Shown: positions 27,858 through 37,998 of the stretch, in pieces
How the letters are laid out: each line of letters opens with the position of its first letter
How positions within the stretch are numbered: position 1 is the first letter of the stretch
Origin: Novosphingobium sp.
Lineage (GTDB): Bacteria; Pseudomonadota; Alphaproteobacteria; Sphingomonadales; Sphingomonadaceae
Direction of reading: 5' to 3'
Length of the DNA: 64,000 bases
Assembly: GCF_039595395.1 (NCBI RefSeq)
Contig: NZ_JBCNLP010000001.1
Location: forward strand, 4,180,153 to 4,244,152
Notes under the pieces: generated by a model
The model's input: the letters and a program-made list of their open reading frames with translations, nothing else
What the model was told of the DNA's origin: nothing
Databases searched by the model: none
Position numbers and translations under genes: made by a program

Positions 27858-29312
27858 ATGTCCCTGCTCCGAAATACCGCCTTCTGGCTGACACTCGCCC
27901 TCCCCATGCCGCTCGCCGCCGCGCCTGCCGATATGGAAATCCAAGTCCGCAGCCTGCTGGCCCAGCCCGATCTGGCCGGCACGCACTGGGGCCTTCAGGT
28001 GGAGGACAAGAATGGCCAGCCGATCATCTCCATCGCGCCGGACGAGCGATTCCAGCCAGCCTCCAACACCAAGATCTTCGTCACCGCCGCCGCGTTCGAG
28101 GCCCTGTCGCGCGGCGCCCTGCCCAACACAGGCACGCAGGTCAGGCTGGAGCCGGGCGCCAAGGGCCTGCAGAACGTGGCGCTCATCGGCAAGGGCGACG
28201 CCGCGCTGACCGACCGCGCCAACTGCCAGCGTGATTGCCTGAGCCAGCTTGCCGATGCCGTCGCGGCCAGCGGGGTGAAGCGCGTGGGCGATGTGATCGG
28301 CGACGACAGCTTCATGCCCGATGAGCGCTGGGTGCGCTCGGGCCGCCTGCGCCCCGCCAGCCGCACCATCATCTCCGCGCTGACGATCAACGACAATGAG
28401 CTGGCGATCACCGTCACCCCCGGCGCCGCGGCGGGCGCTCCGGCAGGCGCCGCCCTGACCGATCCCTTCCCCGAGCTGCGCCTGATCGACGAGGTGACCA
28501 CCGCCCCCGCCGATACACCCGCCGAAATCCATGCCGAGATCGAGCCCGGCCAGCGCAGCATCCGCCTGTTTGGCACGCTGCCGCTGGGCGGCAAGGCGCA
28601 GGTGGTGCGCTTCGATCTCGACGATCCGGCCGATTACGCAGCGATCCGCTTTGCCGCCTTGCTGCGCGCACGGGGCATTGCGGTGAGCGGTCAGGTCAGG
28701 CCTCGCCACGCTGCCATCACGGCTCAGGCGCTGCTGGGCACTGCTCCCGCCGCGCCCGAGACCCCCGCTCTGGCCAGCCTGACCCCGCCCGATCCGGTCG
28801 AGGATCTGACGCTGACCGCCAAGCGCAGCCAGAATCTGCATGCCCATCTCTGGCTGAAGAAGCTGGCGCTGTCGCAGGGGCTGGCACCCTCCACCCCCAC
28901 CGGGCTGGTGGTGCTGAACGCCCAGCTTGATCGCGCCGGTCTGCCGCGCTGGAGCCACGATTTCTATGACGGATCGGGCCTGTCACCCGACAATCGCATC
29001 ACCCCGCGCGCTATGGTGCATTATCTGCACTGGATCGATGGGCAGAGCTGGGGCCAGCAATGGCGCGCGATCCTGCCCATCGCGGGCGTGGACGGCACGC
29101 TGGCCGGGCGCATGAAGAACACCCCGCTGGCGGGCAATCTGCGCGCCAAGACCGGTACGCTGCTGGCGGGCAATGCTCTGGCCGGTTACGTGACGGCCGC
29201 GAGTGGGCGGGAACTGGTTTTTGCGATTTATTCCAACGATCGGCCGGGGGATGCTCCCTCCGTTTTGCCGGTGATGGACAAGATCATGCAGGTGATTGCG
29301 GCAGGGAATTAA
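27858..29312 (+). CDS. dacB: D-alanyl-D-alanine carboxypeptidase/endopeptidase (PBP4 family)
   Basis: Periplasmic S13-family peptidase trimming and cutting peptidoglycan cross-links. It is 484 residues with a signal peptide (about 1-22, PLAAA). The three penicillin-binding motifs are S69-x-x-K72 in QPASNTK, SxN in KRSQNLHA near 327-331 and KTG in AKTGTLLAG near 435. The inserted domains of PBP4 lie between the first two motifs (about 95-290). Flanked on both sides by palindromic elements (copies 3 and 4). Confidence 0.93.
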   Translation: MSLLRNTAFWLTLALPMPLAAAPADMEIQVRSLLAQPDLAGTHWGLQVEDKNGQPIISIAPDERFQPASNTKIFVTAAAFEALSRGALPNTGTQVRLEPGAKGLQNVALIGKGDAALTDRANCQRDCLSQLADAVAASGVKRVGDVIGDDSFMPDERWVRSGRLRPASRTIISALTINDNELAITVTPGAAAGAPAGAALTDPFPELRLIDEVTTAPADTPAEIHAEIEPGQRSIRLFGTLPLGGKAQVVRFDLDDPADYAAIRFAALLRARGIAVSGQVRPRHAAITAQALLGTAPAAPETPALASLTPPDPVEDLTLTAKRSQNLHAHLWLKKLALSQGLAPSTPTGLVVLNAQLDRAGLPRWSHDFYDGSGLSPDNRITPRAMVHYLHWIDGQSWGQQWRAILPIAGVDGTLAGRMKNTPLAGNLRAKTGTLLAGNALAGYVTAASGRELVFAIYSNDRPGDAPSVLPVMDKIMQVIAAGN

Positions 29313-29319
29313 AGAGGAA

Positions 29320-29551
29320 ATGCGAGGGGGTTACCCCCTCGCGCTCCCATGACATCTTCCGACGCTCGGGCAGTGGTGCCGCATTGTTGCGCTCAGGCTC
29401 TCCACCAGTGTTACCTGTGGCGCCGCAGGCATGAAAGTTTCGGCATCTTTGCTATCGTTTAAAGCCTGCGGCGCGGCAAACTGGGCGCAAGGCCGAACCC
29501 TGTGCGCAAGGTGGACATTCATGGGAGCGCGAGGGTGTAACACCCTCGCAT
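29320..29551 (-). repeat. Palindromic intergenic element, copy 4 (reverse)
   Basis: 232 bp in reverse orientation; ends at 29320-29348 and 29523-29551, internal GCGCCGCAGGC at about 29420-29430 paired with GCCTGCGGCGC at about 29465-29475. It begins 7 bp after the dacB stop and ends 6 bp before the rutA stop, between convergent genes. The right hairpin carries a compensatory T-A pair (GGGTGTAACACCC). Confidence 0.88.
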
Positions 29552-29557
29552 TCTCTT

Positions 29558-30634
29558 TTATGCTTCTACCTGAACATGCTGCCTGCTCTTCATCAATGGC
29601 TGGATGCGTGTACCAAACGCCTCCACACCCTCGACGAAATCGTCAAACGTCAGCAGCACGCCACCGGTGTTCGGCACTTCTGCCATCTCGTCCAGCATCC
29701 GCGCGACCGAGGCGTAAGACCCCACCAGCGTTCCCATATTGATGTTCACCGCCCCCTCGGGCGCGGCGAGTTGGCGGACATTGGTGTCCTTGTTGACGGT
29801 GTCCTTGGCGCCCTGCTCGGCCAGCCATGAGATGGCCTCCACGTCCACTCCGGCATTGTAGCTCTGCCATTTGGCCTGGGCTTCCTCGTCGGTTTCGGCG
29901 GCAATCACCATCATCAACACGAAGATCTGCACGTCGCGCCCGGTCTTCTCCAGCGCCTTGGCGAGGCGTTCATTGTTGAAGGCGAAGGCCGTGGGAGTGT
30001 TCACACCCTTGCCGAGGCAGAAAGCATAATCCGCCCATTGCGCTGAAAACGCCAGCCCTTCGTCCGAGGAGCCGGCGCAGATGATCTTCATATCGGCCTG
30101 CGGCTGGGGCAGCACGCGGCAATCGTCCATCTGGTAGTGCTGGCCCTTGAAATCCGAAACCCCGGTTTCCCAGAGTTCGCGCAGGATGCGGGCATATTCG
30201 CCGAGCACCTTGTAGCGGCTGCGGAAATGCTCCTCGCCCGGCCACAGGCCCATTTGCGTGTATTCGGGGGGCTGCCAGCCGGTGATCAGGTTCAGCCCGA
30301 AGCGGCCATGGCTGATCGAATCCACCGTGTTGCACATGCGCGCGGCAAAGGCGGGCGGGATGATGAGGGTGGGGCAGGTGGCGAAGATCTTGATCCGCTC
30401 GGTCACCGCGGCAAGGCCCGCCATCAGCGTGAAGCTTTCGAGGCCATACTCCCAGAACTGCGTCTTCCCACCAAACCCGCGCAGCTTGATCATCGAGAGC
30501 AGGAAATCCAGCCCATGCTTTTCGGCGCTCTGCGCGATCTGCTTGTTGAGGTCGAAGGAGGGCAGGTACTGCGGCGCGTTCTCGCTGATCAGCCAGCCAT
30601 TGTTGTTGATGGGCACGAACACGCCGACCTGCAT
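29558..30634 (-). CDS. rutA: Pyrimidine monooxygenase RutA
   Basis: Flavin-dependent luciferase-family enzyme opening the uracil ring to ureidoacrylate. It is 358 residues: [20 protein letters not shown] near 3-22, [32 protein letters not shown] near 91-121, and [20 protein letters not shown] near 183-202 match RutA closely. It needs FMNH2 from a reductase (RutF), which is not visible here. It is the last gene of rutB-rutC-rutD-rutA, 12 bp after rutD. Confidence 0.95.
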   Translation of the reverse strand: MQVGVFVPINNNGWLISENAPQYLPSFDLNKQIAQSAEKHGLDFLLSMIKLRGFGGKTQFWEYGLESFTLMAGLAAVTERIKIFATCPTLIIPPAFAARMCNTVDSISHGRFGLNLITGWQPPEYTQMGLWPGEEHFRSRYKVLGEYARILRELWETGVSDFKGQHYQMDDCRVLPQPQADMKIICAGSSDEGLAFSAQWADYAFCLGKGVNTPTAFAFNNERLAKALEKTGRDVQIFVLMMVIAAETDEEAQAKWQSYNAGVDVEAISWLAEQGAKDTVNKDTNVRQLAAPEGAVNINMGTLVGSYASVARMLDEMAEVPNTGGVLLTFDDFVEGVEAFGTRIQPLMKSRQHVQVEA

Positions 30635-30646
30635 GGGCCAAACCTC

Positions 30647-31447
30647 CTACAATTTGTGACGGGACAGGAAATCGCGCACCGCGCCGGTGAAGCGCAGCGG
30701 ATCGGTGAGGTTGCAGGCGTGGCCGCCCCATGGCGCCAGCTCGACCTCGCAATTGGGGGCTCGTTTCAGCCCCTCGGTGGTGCAGGTGAAGGGCACCAGC
30801 ATGTCGTCGCGTGAGGCATAGGCCAGGATGGGATGGGTGATCTGCCCGATCCTGTCGGCGATGTCGAAAGAGGCCAGCGCCGCAATGCGCTTTTCCATCG
30901 TCTCGCGTCCGGGGAAGGCGGCCATCTGGTGGTCCAGCTCATGGTCCAGCTCGCCGTGATGCTGCGAAATCCATGGCGCGGGGAAGAGGAAGATCGGCTG
31001 GGCGCGCAGAAAGGCCTCGGGCCCGGCGTGGCGCAGCAGGTTGAGCCGCGCCTCGAAACAGCGCAGGAAATGCGGGTCCGGGGTGATCCAGCCATTGGCG
31101 ATGACGATGCCGCCGACCCGCTCGGGCGCTTTGAGCGCCAGCGCCAGCGCCGCCATGCCGCCCGCCGCATGGCCGATGATATGGGCGCGCTTCAGGCCCA
31201 GTTCGTCCATCAGCATGAGGATGTCGTCGGCCAGATCCTCGACCGACACCTTGTCCGGCAGGCAGCGCGAGGAGCGCCCCGTGCCGCGATGGTCATAGAC
31301 CACCAGCCGGTGCGACTGCGCCAGCGCCGACAGATTGGGCGCCCAATAGGCCCCCGATCCGCCCAGCCCGGCCGACAGGATCACCGGTTCGCCCGCCGGG
31401 GGGCCATGTTCCTCGTGATAGAGGCCGCAAAGCGTGGTGAGCGTCAC
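30647..31447 (-). CDS. rutD: Aminoacrylate hydrolase RutD
   Basis: Alpha/beta-hydrolase of 266 residues hastening release of malonate semialdehyde in the Rut pathway. The start is the GTG at 31447, which overlaps the rutC stop (GTGA) and gives the E. coli RutD length. The elbow reads IIGHAAGGMAAL: the nucleophile position is Ala rather than Ser, as in RutD proteins (GHALGA in E. coli). SAGLGGSGAYWAPNL (oxyanion loop) and PWGGHACNLTDP (terminal His) are conserved. Confidence 0.92.
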   Translation of the reverse strand: MTLTTLCGLYHEEHGPPAGEPVILSAGLGGSGAYWAPNLSALAQSHRLVVYDHRGTGRSSRCLPDKVSVEDLADDILMLMDELGLKRAHIIGHAAGGMAALALALKAPERVGGIVIANGWITPDPHFLRCFEARLNLLRHAGPEAFLRAQPIFLFPAPWISQHHGELDHELDHQMAAFPGRETMEKRIAALASFDIADRIGQITHPILAYASRDDMLVPFTCTTEGLKRAPNCEVELAPWGGHACNLTDPLRFTGAVRDFLSRHKL

Positions 31448-31842
31448 AGGACGACCGCCCCCCCGCGATGCGCCACGGAGGCGATTTCGACGAGGCATTC
31501 CGGCTTCACCAGATCGGCGCGGATGCAATAGCGCGCGGGCTTGGCGCCGGGGAAATGTTCGGCATAGACGGCGTTGAAGGCGGCGTAATCGGCCATGTGT
31601 TTCAGGAATATATGGTTCATCACCACATCGCCCAGATTGGCCCCCGCCGCCTGCAGCGTGGTGGCGATCATGCCCAGAATATGGCGCGTCTGCGCCGCCG
31701 CATCGCCGGGATAGAGCACCACGCCGCCCTCCCCCAGTGCCAGCATGCCCGAGACATAGATGGTATCACCCGCGCGCGCCGCCGCCGAATAGGGGGCGAT
31801 GGGGGCGGGAAACTGGGGCGGGTTGATCGGCTCGAACGGCAT
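31444..31842 (-). CDS. rutC: Aminoacrylate deaminase RutC (RidA family)
   Basis: 132-residue YjgF/RidA-family trimer subunit that deaminates 3-aminoacrylate. It has PIAPYSAAARAGDTIYVSGMLAL near 14-36, AQTRHILGMIATTLQAAGANLGDVV near 50-74, and the substrate Arg in KPARYCIRADLVKPECLVEI near 101-120. It lies between rutB (28 bp gap) and rutD (4-bp overlap). Confidence 0.93.
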   Translation of the reverse strand: MPFEPINPPQFPAPIAPYSAAARAGDTIYVSGMLALGEGGVVLYPGDAAAQTRHILGMIATTLQAAGANLGDVVMNHIFLKHMADYAAFNAVYAEHFPGAKPARYCIRADLVKPECLVEIASVAHRGGAVVL

Positions 31843-31870
31843 GGGCCTCTCCGTTTATGGTGCTGGAGGT

Positions 31871-32596
<726 letters not shown>

Positions 32597-32688
32597 TGCC
32601 ACGCAGGATTTAACACCGGGGGCACGGCGGCAACGGGGCAAACGCCCCATGGGCGATTTTGGGGTTTTCAGAAGGGATTTAAGAAGAA

Positions 32689-32790
32689 ATGCGAGGGAGT
32701 TACCCCCTCGCGCTCCCATTATGTCTCCCGACAAAAAGGCAGTGGCGCCCGATTGTTGCGGGCGAACTCTCTTTTAGCGCTACGATACTG
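32689..32790 (-). repeat. Palindromic intergenic element, copy 5 (truncated)
   Basis: Only one end remains: 32689-32717 plus about 70 bp matching the right flank of other copies read in reverse (CCATTATGTCTCCCGAC, GGCGCCCGATTGTTGCG). Its end hairpin has an A-C mismatch (GAGGGAG / CCCCCTC), consistent with decay. The other half is missing before the nuclease gene. Confidence 0.7.
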
Positions 32791-32865
32791 CGTCGCGGGC
32801 AGTTTTCTTCATGGAATTAAGGTCTGAAGCGCAGTGACTTTGCTCCGGGGGCGAACAGGTGGATA

Positions 32866-33417
32866 TCAATAGCACCAATCCCTGCGATGCCCTGTCCATG
32901 GCTCGGCCAGCCCCTCGCTGACCAGCACCGCCCCCAGAGATTGCCCCCCGCGTGAGATAACCCGCAGCTTGCGGCCATAGACATCGGCATCCCGATCCGC
33001 AGGCGGCGTCAGGGAAAACGGCCCGGCGTTCAGCAGCAGAACCAGCCGGTCGGAGGCTTTTTCGCCCAGTTCCTGTTCAAAATCGCATTGGGGCTCGGAG
33101 ACTTCGGGGGCGTTGATATCGGCCACGCGGATTTTCTCGCCCTGAAACCAGATGGTGTCGCCATCCACGACGCAACTCACGCGCTTGTGGCGGCACAGCG
33201 CGAACCGCGCGCGCAGCGTGTCATGCGGGGCGGCTTTGGCCAGGGGCAGCGCTTGCGGGGAGTGATCCGCGCGCCATTGGCGCCAGTTGATCGCCGCCAG
33301 CATGGCCAGCATCAGCGCCAGCACGGCGGCGAAGATCATCGCGATATGGCCGCTGCAGCTTTCGCGCAGTTTCCGGCGGGGGACGAGGGCTTCCCAATCC
33401 TCGTCCCAGTCGCGCAT
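32866..33417 (-). CDS. Membrane-anchored thermonuclease-family protein
   Basis: 183 residues with one membrane segment (about 24-44) and a staphylococcal nuclease-like domain from about 77: VVDGDTIWFQGEKIRVADINAPE holds the first metal/substrate Asp and Arg, followed by LGEKASDRLVLLL and DVYGRKLRVI with a second basic site. Two extra Cys pairs (CRHKRVSC and QCDFEQ) may form disulphides outside the cytoplasm. It starts 3 bp after the nupC stop, implying joint expression with a nucleoside importer. Confidence 0.82.
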   Translation of the reverse strand: MRDWDEDWEALVPRRKLRESCSGHIAMIFAAVLALMLAMLAAINWRQWRADHSPQALPLAKAAPHDTLRARFALCRHKRVSCVVDGDTIWFQGEKIRVADINAPEVSEPQCDFEQELGEKASDRLVLLLNAGPFSLTPPADRDADVYGRKLRVISRGGQSLGAVLVSEGLAEPWTGHRRDWCY

Positions 33418-33420
33418 CGC

Positions 33421-34659
33421 TTACAGCGAGAGGAACAGGCCCGCCAAAGCGGCGCTCATCAGATTGGAGAGGCTGCCGGCCAGCAGCGCCTTCAGGCCGA
33501 ATTTGGCGATCAGCGCGCGCTGGTTGGGGGCCAGACTGCCCGTCACCGCCATCTGGATCGCGATGGAGGAGAAGTTGGCAAAGCCGCACAGCGCAAAGGT
33601 CACCAGCGCGACGGTCTGCTTGGACAGGTCCGTGGCGTGGCCCAGATCGATGAAGGCAACGAATTCGTTGAGCACGATCTTGGTGCCGAACATGCCGCCC
33701 GCGCGCATCGCCTCGGTCCAGTCGGGGGCGCCCAGCAGGTAGAAAATCCCTGCGAAAACATAGCCCAGCAGCTTCTGGAACGACAGGTCGGGATAGCCGA
33801 AGAAATGGCCGAACCAGCCCATGATGCCATTGGCCAGCGCCACCAGCGCCACGAAGGCCAGCACCATGGCGCCCACGGCGACCGCCAGGCGCACGCCGGT
33901 CTGGGCGCCTTCGCTGGCGGCCATGATGATGTTGGCGGGCTTTTCGTCATGGCCCTCGCCGGGCAGCGGCGTGACGGTGTCCTCGGAATCCAGCGGCTGG
34001 TTCTTGGGGTCGGGCATCAGCAGCTTGGCCATGCAGATGCCGCCCGGCGCCGACATGAAGCTGGCCGCCACCAGATAGTCGATGCGGATGCCAAGCCCGG
34101 CATAGGCCGCCAGAATCGTGCCGGCCACGCCGGCCATGCCCACCGTCATCACGCAGAAGAGCTGGCTGGGCTTCAACCCGGCCAGATAGGGCTTGATGAC
34201 CAGCGGCGCTTCGGACTGGCCCAGAAAGATGTTCGAGGCGGCGCAGAGCGATTCCAGCTTCGAAATGCCCGTGATCTTCTCAAGCCCGCCGCCGATCCAG
34301 CGGATCACCAGCGGCATCACGCCGATGTAGTACAGCACCGAAATCAGCGCCGCGAAAAAGATGATCACCGGCAGGCTGGAGATCGCAAAGCTCTTGCCGC
34401 CCACATCGGGCGCGGCCAGCGGGCCGAACAGCAGCTCGATCCCCGCATGGGCATAGCCCAGCAGATTCGAGACGCCGCCGGCCACCATCTGCAAGGCCGC
34501 ATTGCCCTCGGGAACATAGAGCACCAGCGCCGCGACACCCGCCTGAAGCGCAAAAGCCGCACCCACCACGCGAGGGCGAATGGCACGACGGTCGCTCGAC
34601 AGGGCAAAGGCAACGCCCAGAATCAACGCGATTCCGGCCAGGCTCAAAACAATATGCAT
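33421..34659 (-). CDS. nupC: Concentrative nucleoside transporter NupC
   Basis: 412 residues, an inner-membrane CNT symporter importing nucleosides with protons or sodium. Start MHIVLSLAGIALILGVAFAL; about ten membrane segments. Signature regions are LFGPLAAPDVGGKSFAISSLPVIIFFAALISVLYYIG and the substrate-binding GQSEAPLVIKPY, plus SAPGGICMAKLL and GTKIVLNEFVAF. Its 3' end abuts the nuclease gene, and the rut genes follow, so uptake and catabolism of pyrimidines are clustered. Confidence 0.93.
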   Translation of the reverse strand: MHIVLSLAGIALILGVAFALSSDRRAIRPRVVGAAFALQAGVAALVLYVPEGNAALQMVAGGVSNLLGYAHAGIELLFGPLAAPDVGGKSFAISSLPVIIFFAALISVLYYIGVMPLVIRWIGGGLEKITGISKLESLCAASNIFLGQSEAPLVIKPYLAGLKPSQLFCVMTVGMAGVAGTILAAYAGLGIRIDYLVAASFMSAPGGICMAKLLMPDPKNQPLDSEDTVTPLPGEGHDEKPANIIMAASEGAQTGVRLAVAVGAMVLAFVALVALANGIMGWFGHFFGYPDLSFQKLLGYVFAGIFYLLGAPDWTEAMRAGGMFGTKIVLNEFVAFIDLGHATDLSKQTVALVTFALCGFANFSSIAIQMAVTGSLAPNQRALIAKFGLKALLAGSLSNLMSAALAGLFLSL

Positions 34660-34799
34660 CAGTTCCCCTTTGGCGTGCGCGCCTCAACTCGCCCGGCAGG
34701 CACAAGTCTGTCTCCGTAAAGATGTATTGTTGCGGGGGGAAGGGGCGTTTTGCGCAGCCTGTCGGGATTTGGGACGGGGGCGGGGAGGAAGGAAGAGAA

Positions 34800-35008
34800 G
34801 ATGCGAGGGGATTATCCCCTCGCGCTCCCATAACGTCTTCCGACGCATGGGCAGCGGTCCCGCGTCGTTGCGCATAAGCTATCCACCTGCACAAGCCAGG
34901 GCGCCGCAGGCTATAATTCCTGCCTGCGGCGCGGCAATCTGGGCGCAACGCCGAACCCCAAGCGCAACGCAGACATGAACGGGAGCGCGAGGGCGATGGC
35001 CCTCGCAT
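34800..35008 (-). repeat. Palindromic intergenic element, copy 6 (reverse)
   Basis: 209 bp; ends 34800-34829 (loop TTA, compensatory A-T pair, GGGGATTATCCCC) and 34981-35008. The internal pair is GCGCCGCAGGC / GCCTGCGGCGC around 34901-34933. It ends 9 bp from the globin stop; together with its flanks it fills the 357-bp nupC-globin gap. Confidence 0.88.
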
Positions 35009-35016
35009 TCTCTCCC

Positions 35017-35406
35017 TTAATCCTCCTTATTCCGCATCCAGTCGGCAAGCTTTTCCATATTGCCATAAACCTGCAACCGCGCCGCCCGATCCTCGACCGC
35101 GAAGTCCAGCGCCTCTTTCATGCAGGCCAGCCAGGCGTCGCGCTCCGCCGAAGCGATGGGCGCCTGCATATGGCGCATGCGCAACCGGGGATGCCCTTTC
35201 ACCGGCGAATACAGCGCCGGCCCGCCCAGCCATTCGGAGAGGTAATCCTTGAACACCTGCGCCGTGTGCGAGAGGTCTGCCGGATGCATCGCGCGGATCG
35301 CCTGCGCCTCGGGCCACAGCTCCATGTTGGCGTAAAACCGGTCGACCAGCGCGGAAATCGCGGGGGCGCCGCCGACGGCATCGTAGAGGGTGGTGTCGGA
35401 ACTCAT
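35017..35406 (-). CDS. Group II truncated haemoglobin
   Basis: 129 residues from the ATG at 35406, which overlaps the LysR stop (ATGA). The 2/2 globin fold: TLYDAVGGAPAISALVDRFYANM near 5-27 (helices A-B), LSHTAQVFKDYLSEWLGGPALYSPVKG near 45-71, and HPRLRMRHMQAPIASAERDAWLACM near 72-96, where a His in RMRHM is the proximal haem ligand and the Trp at G8 marks group II. Roles include oxygen or NO chemistry. The pairing with a LysR regulator is unusual and suggests a shared response. Confidence 0.88.
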   Translation of the reverse strand: MSSDTTLYDAVGGAPAISALVDRFYANMELWPEAQAIRAMHPADLSHTAQVFKDYLSEWLGGPALYSPVKGHPRLRMRHMQAPIASAERDAWLACMKEALDFAVEDRAARLQVYGNMEKLADWMRNKED

Positions 35407-36335
35407 GCAAAGGGGCTTTCGGACAGGACGGGGGCGGAGAGATGCGGCGCGGTGGCGCGCAGGCTCCACAACAGGGTTTGCCGGGCGTGAGCGACACGCG
35501 GATGGCGCAGCGCCGTGGGGGCCCAGATCAGGTGATAGGTGTAGTGGACCGGGCCGACGGGGGCCTTGATCTCGGCCAATTCGCCGCGGGCGATGCGCGG
35601 CTGGCACAGGTAATTGGGCAGCACGGCCCAGCCGAAGCCCTCGGTCAGCAGGCGGCGCAGCGCGCGCATGTCCTGACCGGAGAGCGCCGGGCTGACCGGG
35701 GTGGTGGAGAGGCCATTGTGCCTCAGCCAGCCATCGACCAGCGGCTGCTCCAGATTGTAGGCCAGCACCGGCTCCTCGGCCAGCGCGGCGGCAAGGTCAG
35801 GCGCGGCGTTGAGGCGCGCAGCGACCTCGGGAGCGGCGACGGCCATGACGGGCTCGTCGCGGAAAGCGTCAGTGCGCAGGCGGCGGTCATTCACCGGGAA
35901 GGCGGAGATGCCCAGATCCGCATGGCCCTCGACAAGGTTGTGGATCACCAGATCCAGCGCCCCGGTCTGCAGGCGCACGCGGATGCCCGAACGCAGCAGG
36001 GGGATAAGCTGCGGCGTGACGACCTCGGCCATGAAATCGGCATTGCCCACGATCTGGATCGCCCCGACCATATCGTTGGAGCGGGCGCGGGCGGCTGAGA
36101 GCGCGGCCTCGGCCACATCGAGCCGGTCGCCGATGTCGGCGGCCAGTTCGTCGGCGGCGGCGGTGGGGGTGACGCCTTTCACCTGCCGCTCGAACAATTG
36201 CCGCCCGATCGAGGATTCCAGCCCGGCGATATGCTGGGACACCGCCGGCTGGGTCAGGTCGAGGCTGCGCGCGGCGGCGCTGATCGACCTTTGGCGATAG
36301 ACCTCGATGAAGGTGCGCAGGCGCTGCAGGGACAT
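35403..36335 (-). CDS. LysR-family transcriptional regulator
   Basis: 310 residues with an N-terminal winged helix-turn-helix (SLQRLRTFIEVYRQRSISAAARSLDLTQPAVSQHIAGLE near 2-40) and a periplasmic-binding-like effector domain (about 90-295). It is divergent from the aldehyde dehydrogenase gene with 233 bp between, a typical LysR-target arrangement, and is translationally coupled to the globin gene. A target of the aldehyde dehydrogenase is inferred; effector unknown. Confidence 0.88.
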   Translation of the reverse strand: MSLQRLRTFIEVYRQRSISAAARSLDLTQPAVSQHIAGLESSIGRQLFERQVKGVTPTAAADELAADIGDRLDVAEAALSAARARSNDMVGAIQIVGNADFMAEVVTPQLIPLLRSGIRVRLQTGALDLVIHNLVEGHADLGISAFPVNDRRLRTDAFRDEPVMAVAAPEVAARLNAAPDLAAALAEEPVLAYNLEQPLVDGWLRHNGLSTTPVSPALSGQDMRALRRLLTEGFGWAVLPNYLCQPRIARGELAEIKAPVGPVHYTYHLIWAPTALRHPRVAHARQTLLWSLRATAPHLSAPVLSESPFA

Positions 36336-36494
36336 GCATCAACCCATAAATTATTTTATGGATCACCGCCAGCCTGCTTGTGGGCCAAACCGGACCTGAT
36401 CGGCTAGAGAGGTGTCAGACGAAATTCTGCCCAAGAAATTCTGCCCTGTCGGACCGCTGGATCATTCCCCCCCCCCAGATCCGCGGTCTACATG

Positions 36495-36543
36495 GCGGCG
36501 AGGCATCGCACTTCCCCCCACCCCCGAAGCGATGCCTCGCCGC
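36495..36543. promoter_or_regulatory. 15-bp perfect inverted repeat before the aldehyde dehydrogenase gene
   Basis: Arms GCGGCGAGGCATCGC (36495-36509) and its exact complement (36529-36543), 19-nt C-rich spacer, ending 25 bp before the start codon. It may be an operator for the divergent LysR protein or an mRNA hairpin near the ribosome site. Confidence 0.6.
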
Positions 36544-36568
36544 TCTTCCTTTCAGCGATGAGCAAGCA

Positions 36569-37981
36569 ATGACCCCTTTCGACGCCTCGGTCGAAATGAC
36601 CGCGATCGTCCGTTCCATGCAACGTGCCCAGCTTGCCGCAGGCCCCGCCGATGCGGCCCTGCGGCGCGACCGGCTCAGCCGGGCGATGGCCCTGCTGCTG
36701 GACCATGGAGAGGCGCTGGCCGGCGCCATCAACGCCGATTTCGGCACGCGCAGCCGCTTCCAGTCCCTCGCCGCCGATGTCGGCGCCAGCGTGCGCTCGC
36801 TCTCCCACGCCGCCGAGCATGTCGCCGCATGGATGCAGCCCGAAACGGTGGAAACGCCCGACAGCGCCATCACCGGCCGCATCGAATACCAGCCGCTGGG
36901 CGTGGTGGGCATCATCAGCCCCTGGAATTTCCCGGTCAATCTGGCCTTTTCTCCGCTGGCCGGGGTTTTCGCGGCGGGCAACACCGCGCTGATCAAGCCC
37001 TCCGAACTGACCCCGCGCACCAGCGAGCTGCTGGCCGAGCTGGCGGGCCGCTATTTCTCGCCCGACGAGCTGGGGGTGGTGCTGGGCGATGCCGCGGTGG
37101 GTGAGGCTTTCTCCCGCCTGCCGCTCGACCACCTCGTCTTCACCGGCAGCACCGCCGTGGGCCGGCAGGTGATGCGCGCGGCGGCGGAGAATCTGGTGCC
37201 CGTCACGCTGGAGCTGGGCGGCAAATGCCCGGTCGTCATCGCGCCTGACGCCGATATCACCCGCGCCGCGCAGCGCGTGATGGCGGTGAAAAGCTTCAAC
37301 GCCGGGCAGATCTGCCTCGCCCCCGACTATGTGATGATCGGCGCCGATCAGGAGGGCGATTTCCTGACCGCCGCGCGTGAGGCCGCCGCCGCAAGCTGGC
37401 CCACCATCCAGGGCAACCCCGATTACACCGCCATCATCAGCCAGCGGCACTACGATCGCCTGCTCGGCCTGATCGCCGATGCGCTGGCCAAGGGCGCGAC
37501 CCTCGTGCCGCTCACCCCACTGGGCGAGCCGCCACACGACCCCGCCACCCACAAGATCGCGCCCGTCATCCTGCGCGATGTGACCCCCGCGATGCAGGTG
37601 ATGCGCGAGGAAATCTTCGGCCCCATCCTGCCAGTGATGACCGTGGCGGATCAGAACGCCGCGATGGCGCATATCAATGCCGGTTCGCGCCCGCTGGCGG
37701 CATACTATTTCGGCGCCGACAAGGACGCGCGTCGGAGCTTCGCCGCGCGGACGTCCAGCGGCGGGCTGGTGTTCGATGATGTGATGACTCACGTCGGGAT
37801 CGAAGGGCTGCCATTTGGCGGCGTGGGCGCTTCGGGCATGGGCGCCTATCATGGGATCCATGGCTTCCGCCGGTTCAGCCATGCGCGCGCGGTGGCGGTG
37901 CAGGGCGGGGATGCGCCCGGCAAGCTGAGAGCGCCCTATGGGGAGAAGCTCGCCCAGTTGGAGGCCATGCTGGTTCGGTAA
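36569..37981 (+). CDS. calB: Coniferyl aldehyde dehydrogenase
   Basis: 470-residue NAD(P)-dependent aldehyde dehydrogenase. The start MTPFDASVEM at 36569 is preferred over a longer reading through the inverted repeat. Active site: PWNFPVNLAFSPLAGVFAAGNTALIKPSE near 120-148, FTGSTAVGRQVM near 192, catalytic Glu in TLELGGKCPVV and Cys in NAGQICLAPDY near 248. Cofactor and lysine motifs match the CalB subgroup, which oxidises coniferyl aldehyde to ferulate in lignin-monomer catabolism. The actual substrate may be another aromatic aldehyde. Confidence 0.82.
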   Translation: MTPFDASVEMTAIVRSMQRAQLAAGPADAALRRDRLSRAMALLLDHGEALAGAINADFGTRSRFQSLAADVGASVRSLSHAAEHVAAWMQPETVETPDSAITGRIEYQPLGVVGIISPWNFPVNLAFSPLAGVFAAGNTALIKPSELTPRTSELLAELAGRYFSPDELGVVLGDAAVGEAFSRLPLDHLVFTGSTAVGRQVMRAAAENLVPVTLELGGKCPVVIAPDADITRAAQRVMAVKSFNAGQICLAPDYVMIGADQEGDFLTAAREAAAASWPTIQGNPDYTAIISQRHYDRLLGLIADALAKGATLVPLTPLGEPPHDPATHKIAPVILRDVTPAMQVMREEIFGPILPVMTVADQNAAMAHINAGSRPLAAYYFGADKDARRSFAARTSSGGLVFDDVMTHVGIEGLPFGGVGASGMGAYHGIHGFRRFSHARAVAVQGGDAPGKLRAPYGEKLAQLEAMLVR

Positions 37982-37998
37982 AGGGTTGGAAGGAAGAA

